This document shows, in pieces, positions 44,531 to 56,600 of a stretch of DNA of 64,000 nucleotides. The position numbers were made by a program, and so were the translations under genes. Under the pieces are notes generated by a model. That model did not search any database, was not told where the DNA came from, and saw only the letters and a program-made list of their open reading frames with translations. Within the stretch, counting starts at the first letter, position 1. Each line of letters opens with the position of its first letter. The stretch comes from Lasioglossum baleicum. Its lineage: Eukaryota; Arthropoda; Insecta; Hymenoptera; Halictidae. The stretch spans positions 1,604,501 to 1,668,500 of the forward strand of contig NC_134948.1 in assembly GCF_051020765.1 (NCBI RefSeq). Direction: 5' to 3'.

Positions 44531-45894
44531 ACCCTTCCCACCTGGACCCAAAAATCTCTAAATCCAAACTCCCCTCGGTTCCCGCATCCCTGAACCTCGG
44601 CTCGTATCACTAGCAATCCTAACTGTGTTTGGACTCTAATTAGACCCAACTGGACCAGACGACGCCAACGTCCACGTAACCCACTCCAGATCAAGCGACA
44701 TTCCGCCGGACCAACTCTTATCTCAGGTTAAGCCAAGCTAGGCTAATGTCAGGCCAAAGGGGCGAAGCCTCGTAGCTATATCCTAAATTGGTTCGTAGCT
44801 GCTGAATCTACATGAGGATGAGCATATCCAGTGTACAGAAGCTGTAACCTAATATACTCAACGCTACATGCGAACCACGTCCTGGTGCGTCAATCGCATT
44901 AGCTCCGGCATTAGCCTCGATTCAGGAAGACGCATGCATCTGAGGTTTAATCGAACATTTAAAGCGTGATTGGAGAATTCGATCATACCTCCTGGACAGC
45001 GGTATGCTAGTCTACGGACCGTTTCGAATGGAACAGCGCAATTCGGTGAGCAAGACCGGCGATTGGTCATACATTACTTTGTCCCGGTCACTGATGCGTG
45101 CATGTGTTTCGCGGACTGCGACGCGCGCGCGGGAATTGCGGCGAATTACCCATGGTCCGTACCGTTGTCGTACCCACCACGCTCTCCGAGCTCGAGCATT
45201 GAATATTGCATGATCGTAATGGAGCCGGGTTTGTTCGTCCCCGGACATGCCTGTAAACCATCGAGTCGGTCCTGGCTTCCTTCGCGCGCTTTACGTCTCC
45301 CGCGGAACCTCGCAACACTTCCGCAACGATAACCGTATCAGCGTGTTGATTAAAGATTCATTAGTACTTGTTGAACTCTCCGAATCGCGGAGCGGAACTC
45401 CGTCTCCCTTCCCGCCGGGGGACGGAAACTTCGAAACAGGTATTCAAGCGACCAATCACGCGGACCAACTTACCCTCCACCTCGAATTACGCAACTTCTT
45501 ACGTAGCTGGAATGGCGCCTCGACGATCCGAACTTTCCGTCTTGTAAACCGACCAACTCGATTCCCCGAGAAATAAAATGTATGACACCGCCAGGATCCA
45601 CGGGGGAAGTTTAATCGAGCAGTTGCATAATCTCGCGACTCGTTAGCTAACTGACTTCGTGAAGTTGAAGTCAGCGGAACGTGGAACGTATCCGACGACT
45701 GATGCGAAGGAGATACGAGCTCCTCTCGGAAACAACGAAGAGAGAGAGAGAGAGAGAGGTCTCGAAATCAATGGTTCATAAATAATCCGGCCACGTCTCA
45801 GGCTCGCGACACAGCAACACTTGCAATTCACCCAAGTACTATTAGTTTGACTGGAGGTATCAAATATTACTAGACCTCTCGCGATACCTTATTC

Positions 45895-45897
<3 letters not shown>

Positions 45898-45960
<63 letters not shown>
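45898..45960. repeat. Long (TC)n tract followed by (GC)n
   Basis: About 27 uninterrupted TC units run to 45950, followed by GCGCGCGCGC. A shorter AG tract lies about 160 bp upstream (near 45736-45757) and can pair with it. Confidence 0.95.
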
Positions 45961-48900
45961 TCTCTTGGTGCAGTGTAGCGCTCGGAAAAGTTATGGGTAT
46001 TAAGCCCGACGGAACGTGAATTCTACCGGCGTGCTGGGATTCGATCCCATTTCGAATGCAAGCCCGAGCGCGAACACGTCGTCGTGTCTCGGTGCATTCA
46101 TGTGCATTCATACAAGCGTTTATGCTAATAGACCGGCGAGAGCAAGAAACGGCGCATGTCCGATTGTGATATCGATAGTCCGCCGAGCGTGAACTATAGC
46201 GGCTAGGAATGCTCGTTTACCTGCCACGGCGTTCCCAGGTTGTAGCATTCCCGGATAGGATAGTTAGAGTGCTGAGTTTGCTTCGCGCCTCCTAAGGACC
46301 TGACATGAGTCGAAGGGGACTTAGCACGGACCCCAGACACAGCCGAATCAAGTCCAAAGTGATCTTCTTAATCAGAGCAGAGTTCTTAACAGAATTTCAG
46401 ATCTCGTTTGTGGCTGCCTCGTTCGTGTGCAGACTGTCGTAGACATAATTTCGATATGACCTAGAGAGGTGGACCATATTTAGACCAGACTCCATTAGAT
46501 CAAATGGCCTCTTCTAGACACATTCATCTTCATATAAATTTAAGCCAGACATAAAGCACCTTTACGATAGACCAAAACGTGGCCATTCTCTAAATCAAAG
46601 ACGGATATAACTCAGCCTCATTCATACCTGGCCTACATATAAGTGGCATCTATCTTCGGCTAAGTATTTCTGAATCCAAGACTGCTTGTCCGCTGAAACA
46701 ACTGGCGCGCGTTGTCTCCGATAAATGAAGTTGCATGTGGACGCTAGAGATAACGGCCGAACTGTTTGATTCGTGTTTTCAATTAACCGGCGCGGGGCTT
46801 TTATTAGCTGATCGAATCGATATGCCCGCCTGCGAATTCAAGGGTGGATTCGTGTGGTTGTTTTGCTTTCATTCTGCCGGCGAATCAAAGAGGGAATATA
46901 CTGGGAATCAGGTATCGCCGGATCATGGTTGGCTCATTCTACTTGGAATTTCTTTCGGTAATTGGATCGTTGGGGTGAGCGCGAGAGGCTGTGCTCTATG
47001 TTTCTCTGCTTTATTCCGTGGCGGATTAAAGAGGAGAATTCGATTCGGCCTGACTACCCGGCTGCGCGCAGCTGCACCAGTTCCGCGCGAGCCATTTAGT
47101 CGGTATAGAAACGTCCTGACGTTTACAAACTCTCCTCCTGCAGTGCACAAAACTACGCGCAACGTCCGAATGAAATTCTACAAATTTCGCAACACAAAGG
47201 AATCACTGCTGTCCCTTTGTCTAGTTCGCCGATTCTGCCAACCAGGAATTTTTCGAAACGGAACGAGCAAAAGTTTTGCTGTAAAATAAAAATTCGATTG
47301 TGTTCCTTCAGCTTCGTGTGATCAGGAAAAAACATTCTTTTAATAGTCCAAAAAGTTTGTATGTTCTCGAAGTGGAACGATATCGATTAGAGGCTAGATA
47401 AAATTTTGTCTTCGAACAGGAATTGCCCTGGGCGTGCGATTAACGTCTCAGCGAGCCTGGTTATTCGATTACGTTCGCCAAACAAAACCGCCGCGAATGA
47501 TTCAGTTGACGGGGTGAATGAATTCGAAATATAATCGAGGTACGAAAGAAACGATTCTTAATCTTTTTAATGGAAAAGGAGATGGGCTTTGAGGCAGTTC
47601 GTTTCTCGTTAAGGTAGCCTCGCCCCCTTAGTCCCCTGCCCCACCCCCGATTCCCTCCGATCCTCTTTGACGAGATGAATTTTTTATTGTTTCAAGGAGG
47701 CCGGGGGAAGTACATGACGGCGTTTTATTACACCGAGTGTCCAATTACATTTAGGATTACAGAGTCCTTCAGGACACCGAGAGTGGGGCTCTCTCGGGCT
47801 GCGAAGGAAGTATTAAACGAGATGGATATTTTACGCAATGAAACGCGAGGCGGCACGATAAGCGGGAACGTAAACATCATCCGAAGCGACTTTATTCCGC
47901 CCCCCGTAAACGAGGGAATGCGATTTACTTCCCCGTCTCGTCAACCCGGATAAATGGAAACGTGTCCGGGTCGTTAAAAATTTATCGAAGCCGCAGGTAG
48001 CAATTAATCCGACGGATTCGATTATCTTCGTATGCGAATTATTCCGTGAGATATCCCGCGAAAACATATTTCTACGTTTAGCATCCGTGAACAACTGCTA
48101 CCTCGTCTGTACGAGGGGGCGTCCGCGAGCTTATAGCGAAGCACGGTCACGATTCCGCGATTTACTCTCGACTCTCATGCCTTCGTTTTATCTTCTTTCT
48201 CCACTCGCGCGATTTTTTTATTGAAAATGTAATTTATGGGGCACCTGTGTGCTCGCAGACAGGTCTCTTATATAATTCTTATATAAATGTACAATCTATA
48301 ATTTTTAAAGAATTTTTCCATCCATTCAATTCAGCGCTGATCTTTAATAAAGCCTCGATTCAATTAGGATGAGGTATTTTTGTTCTATATCGTGGGCGGG
48401 GTAAAAGAAGAAGGGGTGGGGTGATCGGAATCCAATTTTTCGAAAGGTTAGTTATGGAATTCCGGGGCGACCGCGAGAGCAAAACCGATGATCGATCGTG
48501 TGAAGATAGCGGACATCGCGGTGTGTGCACATTATTAGTTTTATCCACGCGCCTGCAACTGCCTAGGAAATTGCGAATTCTAAGCGGGATCCCGCAGAAC
48601 ACGCCGGATCCGTGCAACCGCTATTAATAATGGGCTGGTGCTACGTGCATGTGTAATTTCATTTTAGCCCCGTGTCTCATGATTTCGCGCCATTATATCC
48701 GCGGCCCACCTCCCACTGTTTTTCTCTTGCTGCTCGGAGAGATTTCATATAGTGGAACACGTGTCCGCGGCTGGCCACATTCATAATTTTCAATTACCGT
48801 CCATTCAAAAACTTCTGTGCGTCCAAAAACTGTTGTCGACGCTTGCATAGAAATTTCTAACAACGTGGGCCCGGCATTGCCGCATCGTTTATTAGTTCTT

Positions 48901-50615
48901 TAATTTATTCAAGTATTTTCTGTTTATCCCCACTGCTTTCAGACTTATTCCCTTTACGTGGAAGTCGAATAATTGTTTGTTGAATATTTCGTTGCCCGTG
49001 AACAACTAGAGTTTGAGATTGTCGACTGGAAAAATAGCGAACGGCTCCAGTAGGATAGTAAACGTCGAGGTTACAAATGTAAAACACTCGTCGTATATCT
49101 CGAGGCTTTACAATGTCTGCGACAATAAAAATAGATGGTCTCCTTTTATGGGGCTATCCTACGTAATCACGGACTGATGCAAAGGTATCGGTCCAGAATG
49201 CAACGAGTCTTCGCCGAGCTGAAGACAAATGCATTGGTTAGCGTGTAACACCGGGAAATATGATCTCGCATTTATTCCGAGTATATGGGACGGAGCAATA
49301 AAAATTCGGACATATTTATAAGCCATAAACTATGATAGCTAACGGTAACCTAGTTCGCGAGACCAAGGAATATTCTTAAGAGGATGATTTGTGGACAATG
49401 CTGATGAGATGCTCTTATCAGTACGTTGGAAACATTTTATAATAAATTTCACTTCCGGCCGCGATTTTATTAAAGCGCCGCGCTTAAGATTTTAACGAGG
49501 GCTTTAATCATGTAAGATTTATTCGTTAAACAAATTGGGTTGGTAAATTTTTGGACGCGCTATAAATTTCCCGTAACTATACGCTGTCGAGCTTTATGAA
49601 ATTTTTTGCCTGTTCTACAACACCCTCTCCGCGACGCAAGGTAAATTGTACTTTTAAATACGGGCCGAAGTAAATTCCGTTCTACCCAGCAGAACACTTC
49701 TCTCATCAGGAGCTCCTGTCATGTAAATATCCCCGTTTAATGCGGCCGGAAAATCTTTTTAAGTGTGTTTCATCCGTTTAAATAATTCCATTCGACATTC
49801 TCAAACATTGCTAAAGAACTGGCCGTTCTGTTAACGCTTAACGTTCTCCGGACGCGATTTAAAAAATTACTACACCGTTGGGAAAGTTGATATTTCATTA
49901 ATGGATCACTAATCTCTTAAACATAGTGCGAAGAGGGACGTGGAAAAACTTCCAACTCTCTTAATAAAAATGAATTTCTCGTGAAAGGAATAGAAGCCAT
50001 TCGGAGTACATTTTTTATCATTTACAAATTCTCTAGCATTCGCGATAAAAATTTATACAATGCTTTTACGTCGCTTCGTTTTCGAGTAAATCATCTTTGA
50101 AGTAAAGTACGCGCGCGAAAATGGCTGATCAGCGGTTCTCAACTCGTCGCAATTCTCTTTCGATACCGCAATTCGGACTCAATTTTAACCGGGGAATCCA
50201 CCGACAGGTCGAAATTATCCTGCGACCCTTAGGTGCCGGAGAAATCACCCTTGGAGCGTTACGTGCTTACCAAACACCTCCGGGTAGAGAGAGAGAGAGA
50301 GAGAGAGAGATCAACACCCAATCGAGCAGGAATCGAGTCGGCAATAAAACTCGACCCAGTGGTCGTTCCTACCACCCCATCGTTTTCGTAACGAAACATC
50401 GGAGGCTACCCCTAAATTATAGGGGATGGTTGTCGATTGAGTTCGCGATCTAGAAGAGGAGAAATCGGTGGTGGGTCTTTCCGGAAAATGAGAGGCAGGT
50501 TTCGGCGATTGGTGAAAAATTTCAGTGGCGTTAGGGGTTGCACGGGGGTTGCAGGGTGCACGTACGAGCGGCGTTCACGCCGCGGTTAATGTTTATCACC
50601 TGACGTCACTCACCT

Positions 50616-50697
50616 CCGCCGGTTCAAGAGATGAAGAGGGTGGAAACGAGGGTCGCGGTTCCTTGGACGTGTCGGGTGAGGGTAGCTGGTAGCCATG
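50616..50697 (-). CDS. Possible first coding exon, minus strand
   Basis: An ATG in strong context (GTCGCCATGG) at 50697 opens a peptide starting MATSYPHPTRPRNRDPRFHP and ending LLNRR, then meets the donor GAG|GTGAGT at 50615 in phase 2. A GA tract (CT on the plus strand, about 50766-50782) lies upstream as a promoter-type element. The exon is short and basic, and no downstream exon was recognised. On the plus strand the same CT tract can instead be read as a splice acceptor (CTCCGCAG near 50803), so orientation is not settled. Confidence 0.25.
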
Positions 50698-51327
50698 GCG
50701 ACGGGTGGTGGGGTAGTTTGGGGATCGATGCCGCAGTGGCGTAGCATCAGGTGGCCGGTGCCCCTTCTCTCTCTCTCTCTCTTTGTGTCGTCCCCTCCGC
50801 AGTGTCCAACAAGTGGGGCGCTGAGAGCGAGCCCTTCGCACGAACCTCGATACATCGAGACCTTCGGAGGGAAATGTTCTTCCTGTTTCGCGCACCGGTC
50901 CCCGGATAACCGGCTGCCAGGGGCGAGAGCCAGAGGCTAGCGGTTTCGAGACTGCGGTGATCGGAGCCAAGCCGACGCGACCATCTGATTCGACGATTTA
51001 TAACTTGCTTTCGTGATGCGCGGCTCGCCCGATTTCAAATTGCTTTTCGCGGATACCGGTCCACGCTGATTGGCTTTCCGCCGGATCCGACGCTCTTCGG
51101 TTCATTAGCCGAGTTTCGACTGCGCCCCGATCTGCTATTCGCAATTTCGTCCGCTTCCATTTCTGTTATCAGAAATTGACCATCTTCAAATTGTCCTTCA
51201 TTTTCTGAACAACAATCGTTGGATTGTCTAGCCTGGCTCATTTTAAAGCGCGGAGTCTTCGCTCTAAAATGCCTCAAACCATTTTGCAAACAGAATACTT
51301 TTTCATGTAAAAATCGACTGATACGCA

Positions 51328-51655
51328 AAAATGGTAAATTTTCAACATTTGAAAACTTTTAGAGAACTCGCAAAATTTTTCTCAAGGTTGAAATTACCAG
51401 GGGTTTGTAGATTGAAATAGTCGCTTTGCAACGAGACCAAAAAAGTTGATCTACGATTTTTCGTTACCGAGTTATCCCGCTTTGAATAAATGGTATGCAA
51501 TTTTCCAGGCAATAGTTGGGTATGAATATTTTCATTGAAAATGTGATAACTCGGCAACAAAAAATCGTAGATCAATTTTGTTGGGCTCATTGTGAAGCTG
51601 AAAGCTTGGGCTTCGAATGCATATCGATTATCCGCTGGAAAAAATGTTTAGACTA
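51328..51655. repeat. Foldback repeat, copy A
   Basis: Inverted arms contain GTTGATCTACGATTTTTCG and the complement of the same words (AAAAAATCGTAGATCAA), with arms about 110 bp long. It is homologous over more than 300 bp to 53275-53640. Non-coding. Confidence 0.75.
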
Positions 51656-53260
51656 AAACGGATAACGTTGCGTGGTGGTTCCAGTGTTAATTGGAAAGAC
51701 TGTAATCGAGTTGGCCTAGCCGATGCGCGTGCGATTTCGTATTTTTATGACGCCGGAGTAAAGTGAATCACAGCGGCTGCGAGTGCTTTTCTAGCTGAAT
51801 TAAAACGATTTCTTCCCTCTCGAGCGAGTCTTTGTCCGGTCGTTAGGTTTTTTCAGGTACGTGGAAACAAAGCGAGTAGAGGGATCATCGGCGTATCAGG
51901 GAATTGACTTTTCTGCTTGCGTCACGAGTTTCCTTATCAGTCTCGTTACCGTGAACCCGGCACCCTCTCTGGAAAGTGTTACAATCTGATCGATTATCTC
52001 CTCGAACGTGTAAGTTCTCACGTACCGAGTGCAGTCTCCGTGTCTTCGGTCCGACAGACTTCGAGATATATTTAGACTCAACTATATCCTCGAACATGTC
52101 GATAGAACTGCCAGCCGGCTACTATCTAGTTTCGCAGACGAGTCAATCCCAAGCTGGATCCCTTCGAAATACAAAATAAATCTTTCACAGAAACGGGAAC
52201 GTTACGGTAATACGAAAATTCTACAGCGCGACGTTGCCTCCTCTCTTGATAAATTTCGAACAACTCTGCACACGGCATTTCACTTAGAAAAATGACAACA
52301 GAGTTATTATCACGGTCGTGCATTTGTCACGCCGCGGTTGGAATCTTGACTAATCCTGGCACCGCGAGAGAACCTCCAGGTTTCGGATTTCCCGAAAGAC
52401 CGTGCCACCGCGAAGTTTACGACTAAATCATAGTTATGCGAGACACGGGACCCGGCGAAGAATTTGATAAAACACGGGACCACACGGTGCTCATTTTGAT
52501 GCGGGCTTCTCGGACGAACACAGCCGAGGGGAAAGCCGAGATTTCCTGCGGGATTCGATACCTCGAACTTCGATATTACAAGCGAGACGGAGTGAATCCG
52601 CCCAGATCAGTTCCCTTTCGAATAAATTTCGGTATTTGAACTTGAACGCAATTCCGCAATGCTTTTACAATGTAGTTAGACATTTTTGCAGCATAAAAGA
52701 TAGTTTTATTTTCCCAACAGCATCGTTGTAAAAATATGAATAAATCGGTTTTGTTGATTTACTGAAGGAACGCGTGTTTTGGAGAATTTTTACTATTTTG
52801 TATTTGCGTTTCCAGCCTGAATCGCGTAACGTTCGACGAAAATCTCTAACGGTTGTCGATCCAATAAAAAAACGGTTCACTTCCCCTTCCGTTTGGTACA
52901 ATTTCGATTTCCATTTCGCGCGTGAATTTCGCAGGCGCCGTGTAATTCGCAATTTCCCGCAGAGTTTCCTGGAATTTAATAAAGCTTAGCCCAGAATTTT
53001 TCCGGCCTGCTTTCCGCCGCCGCGGAGAGCCTTTAATCTCGCGAAAGAAAATGCGATAGAAAGCCACGTTCGCATAATTACTTAATGGTGTGGAATTTTC
53101 CAGTTAATGGAGATCATGATACCCGATCGGCACGTTCAGATTTCACACCGAAGAGACGCCTGAGGCGTGCGCTGCTTCTTCTCTGGCGGACTAGTATCGA
53201 GGCAGTACTGTATTCCGTAAAAGCCGACTATATATTTCTTAATGCAAAATACAATTTCAT

Positions 53261-53640
53261 TTAAAAATGACCGAAAAGGTAAGAATGGTCATTTTTAACA
53301 TTTTGAAAGTTTGAACGTCTCTACGAAGTTCGAAAAATTTTTTCCGCGAATAAAATTACCGTAGATCCGTAGATTCAGGTCTCCGTTTTCCAACGAACCT
53401 AAAAAAAGTGATCTACGATTTTTTCTCGCCGAGTTATCTCATTTCGAACGAGGAGCGTGCAATTTTTCACCGAACGCTCGAGTGATTCTAATCCCGACGG
53501 CACACTTTTCATTCAAATTGATGTGAAGTGGCAGCAAAAAATCGTAGATCAGTTTTTCTAGTCTCGCTGCAAAGCGGAGACTTCAGCCTTCAATCACCTG
53601 TCAATTTCAGTTCGTAAAAAAAATGTTTAAACTTCACGGG
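53261..53640. repeat. Foldback repeat, copy B, with a 12-bp hairpin at its start
   Basis: Same family as the copy at 51328: the GTGATCTACGATTTTTTC arm and its complement GCAAAAAATCGTAGATCA, each extended by a GCTTTGCARCGAGAC-type block. At its start TTAAAAATGACC and GGTCATTTTTAA form a perfect 12-bp stem. Copy B differs from A at many positions, so the two are old relative to each other. Confidence 0.75.
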
Positions 53641-56600
53641 GACCGTTGAATTCGCAAATTGTCGAGAAATAGCCATTTTCACGAGGAAGGGCGAAGCCGC
53701 TCGATTCTATCGTAATAATTGAATTCTCGAAAGCCCAGTAGGTCCGCGGATAAAAAAAATCGAAGCGGCTTTAATGAAACGTGACATCAATGCATGCTAC
53801 GAAGTTTGTTATCGCGCAACGCTGAACAAAGGAACTCTGTGACCACGGGCACGATCGTTGATGGAAAACTATCGGGTTCCAGCCTGCGGTAATGTATTAC
53901 ATAGTTGAAGTTCCCCGGGAGAGTTCGTTTCCGAACAGTATCGTCACCCGTGATACGAGGGGGCAATTTAAAGCGTTGTTTTGTTTAGACGGTCCACTGC
54001 AACGTGACATCTTCGCGAAACTGCAGTTCGCTGCAACTTCTTTCATTGAAAAACCAAATTATACGCTGCTCCAATTTCGCAAGAAAAATTTGTACTCGGA
54101 ATTTTCTGTGCTTATTCCTTCAACACCGAACCGACCGGGCCTTGAAAGTAACTGGGACATGTTCCCTTATGATACTAAAAATATCTAGACGGTCATTTCT
54201 ATATTATTTCAATAATTATAAAATAAATAATTTCGAACCAGTCATTTCCCGTTCACTGTGAAATAAATCACCGTAGAAAGTCTGTAATTAGCAGGAGGTA
54301 ATATTCTAATTTAAAATCGAACAAAGGGTACGAAGCCTCCAGACTAATTTCCGCGATATCGCGTATCGCCTTAATTAGTTTCCACAGCGAAACAGACCCG
54401 AAGTTTTTAATAACTCACAGCTTCGAACGCGGGACTGCGGAAAGCGAGGGGTAACGTTGCTGCAGGATTTTTCGCGTTTCCATAGCGTTCCGAGGCAGTA
54501 AACGAAACAAGAACCGAACAATGGGAGAACTGCAGTTTTCTGTCACACATTTCTTCATCGTTTGCTCTGTGCATTGCTACCAGCTGTTAACCTGTCCCGT
54601 ACCAATTGCACCCTTTGTTTAATTCCGCGTGCCACGACTCCAATATTCATTTACCGGGCAAATGTTCTTTAGAAGCAAATTTTCGTCGGACAAACTGTTC
54701 ACCGTTCCGAATGAAAATTTTGCACACATGTTTACGGGTGTTTGAAATACATGTAGAATTTTTTCGAGGCAAAAGGAATAAACATTCCACGAGTTAGATA
54801 GTTTTTACTTAACTCTGGGTTTTTCCCATGGCTGGCCGATTGTTTCTGCATTTACGTTAACAATGCTCCTCCCTATATCGTTAATCCATGGTCGTTAATC
54901 CTGTCGCTTTGATCCTCGCCGACCTCCATCTTCCTGCTTCCACGTTCTGCTCCTTCCAGCTTCCTTGTTCATTTTTTGTTGACCATCGACTTCCTCCTCC
55001 CTCCAGTTTACATCCTTCTACTCGTTCTCTCTCTCTCTCTCTTGGCTCTCTTTGATCGCCTCTGTGCAGTCACACAAACACACACACGCGCGTTCCTACA
55101 CACGTATAATACAGAGCACACCCTTCGACGATGCAACGCGACGATGAAATGGTCGGCTGTACACGGAGAAAATAGTGTTCCAGGGTTCATCAGCCGTGGC
55201 TGATTGAGCTTGCTTGTTGGACACTCTTTTAAATCTCACACGAACGCGACCCCGTGTCCTGTGTGAGCGACGCTCGAAGAGCCGCTCGTTCCCGGTAATT
55301 AAGCTGTCTCGAACGCTAATATAATACTTCCCAGTGACGACTCCTGGAAAACATGCGCTTCCAAGGATATCCAGCCGAGTCCCTCTTCCGGTTTACTTTG
55401 ATGTTCCCAGCCCTGGATAATTACACTTCCCTTTGTCACAACGTGGCTTCGTCTGTTATTGCGTTTTAATACTGAAGCAAATATGATTTTTCAACGGAGC
55501 GAATTGTTCAACCCTCCAAGTTCGATTTTCGTAAAGATCTTTTAAGGGTTGTAGTGAATTTCTGGGGTTAGAATGTTGTAGAATAGGCGACGGGGGTAGC
55601 TGTTTGCTAAACCCGCTTGGAGTTAGGGGTATGTCTGGGTTACGTTCATTAGGAGGATCTGTTGCTAGCCTTGTATGTTTGCCAGCGTATTCGACACTGC
55701 ATCCAATTTGTTGACCAGGTTTAAACTGCCTTAGGTTAGGCGTGCACAGGTTGAGTATCGTCGGGCCAAGATTGTTGAGATGTTTGCGCATACGTGAAAT
55801 GACACAAAGGCTCCATCCGGCCTGGTGGTTCTTCGGAAACACGTTTGAGAAAGTTTGCGCAACCCTAAAGCACAGAGAAAGGGGAACGCGTCGCGTCGAT
55901 CAATTTCAAGCGAATTGTATTCAGTCTGTCAATAAGAATGGAGTCGTAAGAAGAGCCTTTGTAAAGTTTTCCGATTATTTCGCAGCTGTTTGCCTGAATC
56001 GTCGCGCGTCGGTCGGACGAGAAAGAACGACAACGATATCTTCGCGGCTTCCGCATAAATAGCGTCGGACAGAGAGACGTCCCGAAACAAAAGGGACGAA
56101 GGCACGCGCGCGAGACACGCCGATGGAAGAGGAAATCGTGTGTACGTCGTGCGTGCGTGTTTCAGCCCGTGTTTGAACTAGTTTGACGACATTGTTCTGG
56201 ACACACCGAGTATACAGAGTGTGACGATGCCAGGCAAGTTCTATATACTCGGCGCAGTCACGTTGACAACGTAAAAGACGAGGAACGGGGGCGGAAAGTA
56301 CTCCAAGTAAACCGTTCCCCCCCCCCCTTGTCTTGCTTAACACGTGCACACAGTATGATGTCGGTGCTGTGATACTTCATGCGATAAATTGATACCGGCT
56401 GCAGCCGTTACGTTAACGCTCCCATGGACACCGCTTGGTCCTCGGTGTGTCCACGGTGTCATTTGATTCCTTTCGAAATTTTTTCGCTTTGACCTGATCG
56501 ATTCCCTATCCTTCCTTCTACTCTCTGTATTGGCCCATCGAGTTTCCTTCGGGCACACAGCCCCCGCTTTCAAACACTTTTGACACCGTTCTTTCCAGCC

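Larger units (their letters stand above)
39861..50615. other. Gene-free stretch with minisatellites and microsatellites
   Basis: No frame has both protein-like composition and splice support. Named contents are listed separately: the 28-bp array at 41095, the 53-bp array at 44170, an inserted hairpin element, (AG)n near 45736, (TC)n at 45898 and (GA)n near 50286. A pair of repeats about 105-115 bp long lies at 43062-43285. Weak minus-strand donors (40946 and 45470) lack convincing upstream exons. Confidence 0.45.

Noticed and set aside
46020..46065. tRNA-like T-arm (GGGATTCGATCCC)
   Set aside because: No D-arm, anticodon arm or matching acceptor stem can be drawn around it. It is only a short palindrome.
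45860..46111. Minus-strand frame with ERERERER
   Set aside because: Translation of the long (TC)n tract.
54976..55203. 75-codon frame starting with a hydrophobic leader (MLTIDFLLPPVYILLLVL)
   Set aside because: The hydrophobic part is the translation of a CT microsatellite. No splice support or further protein-like sequence.
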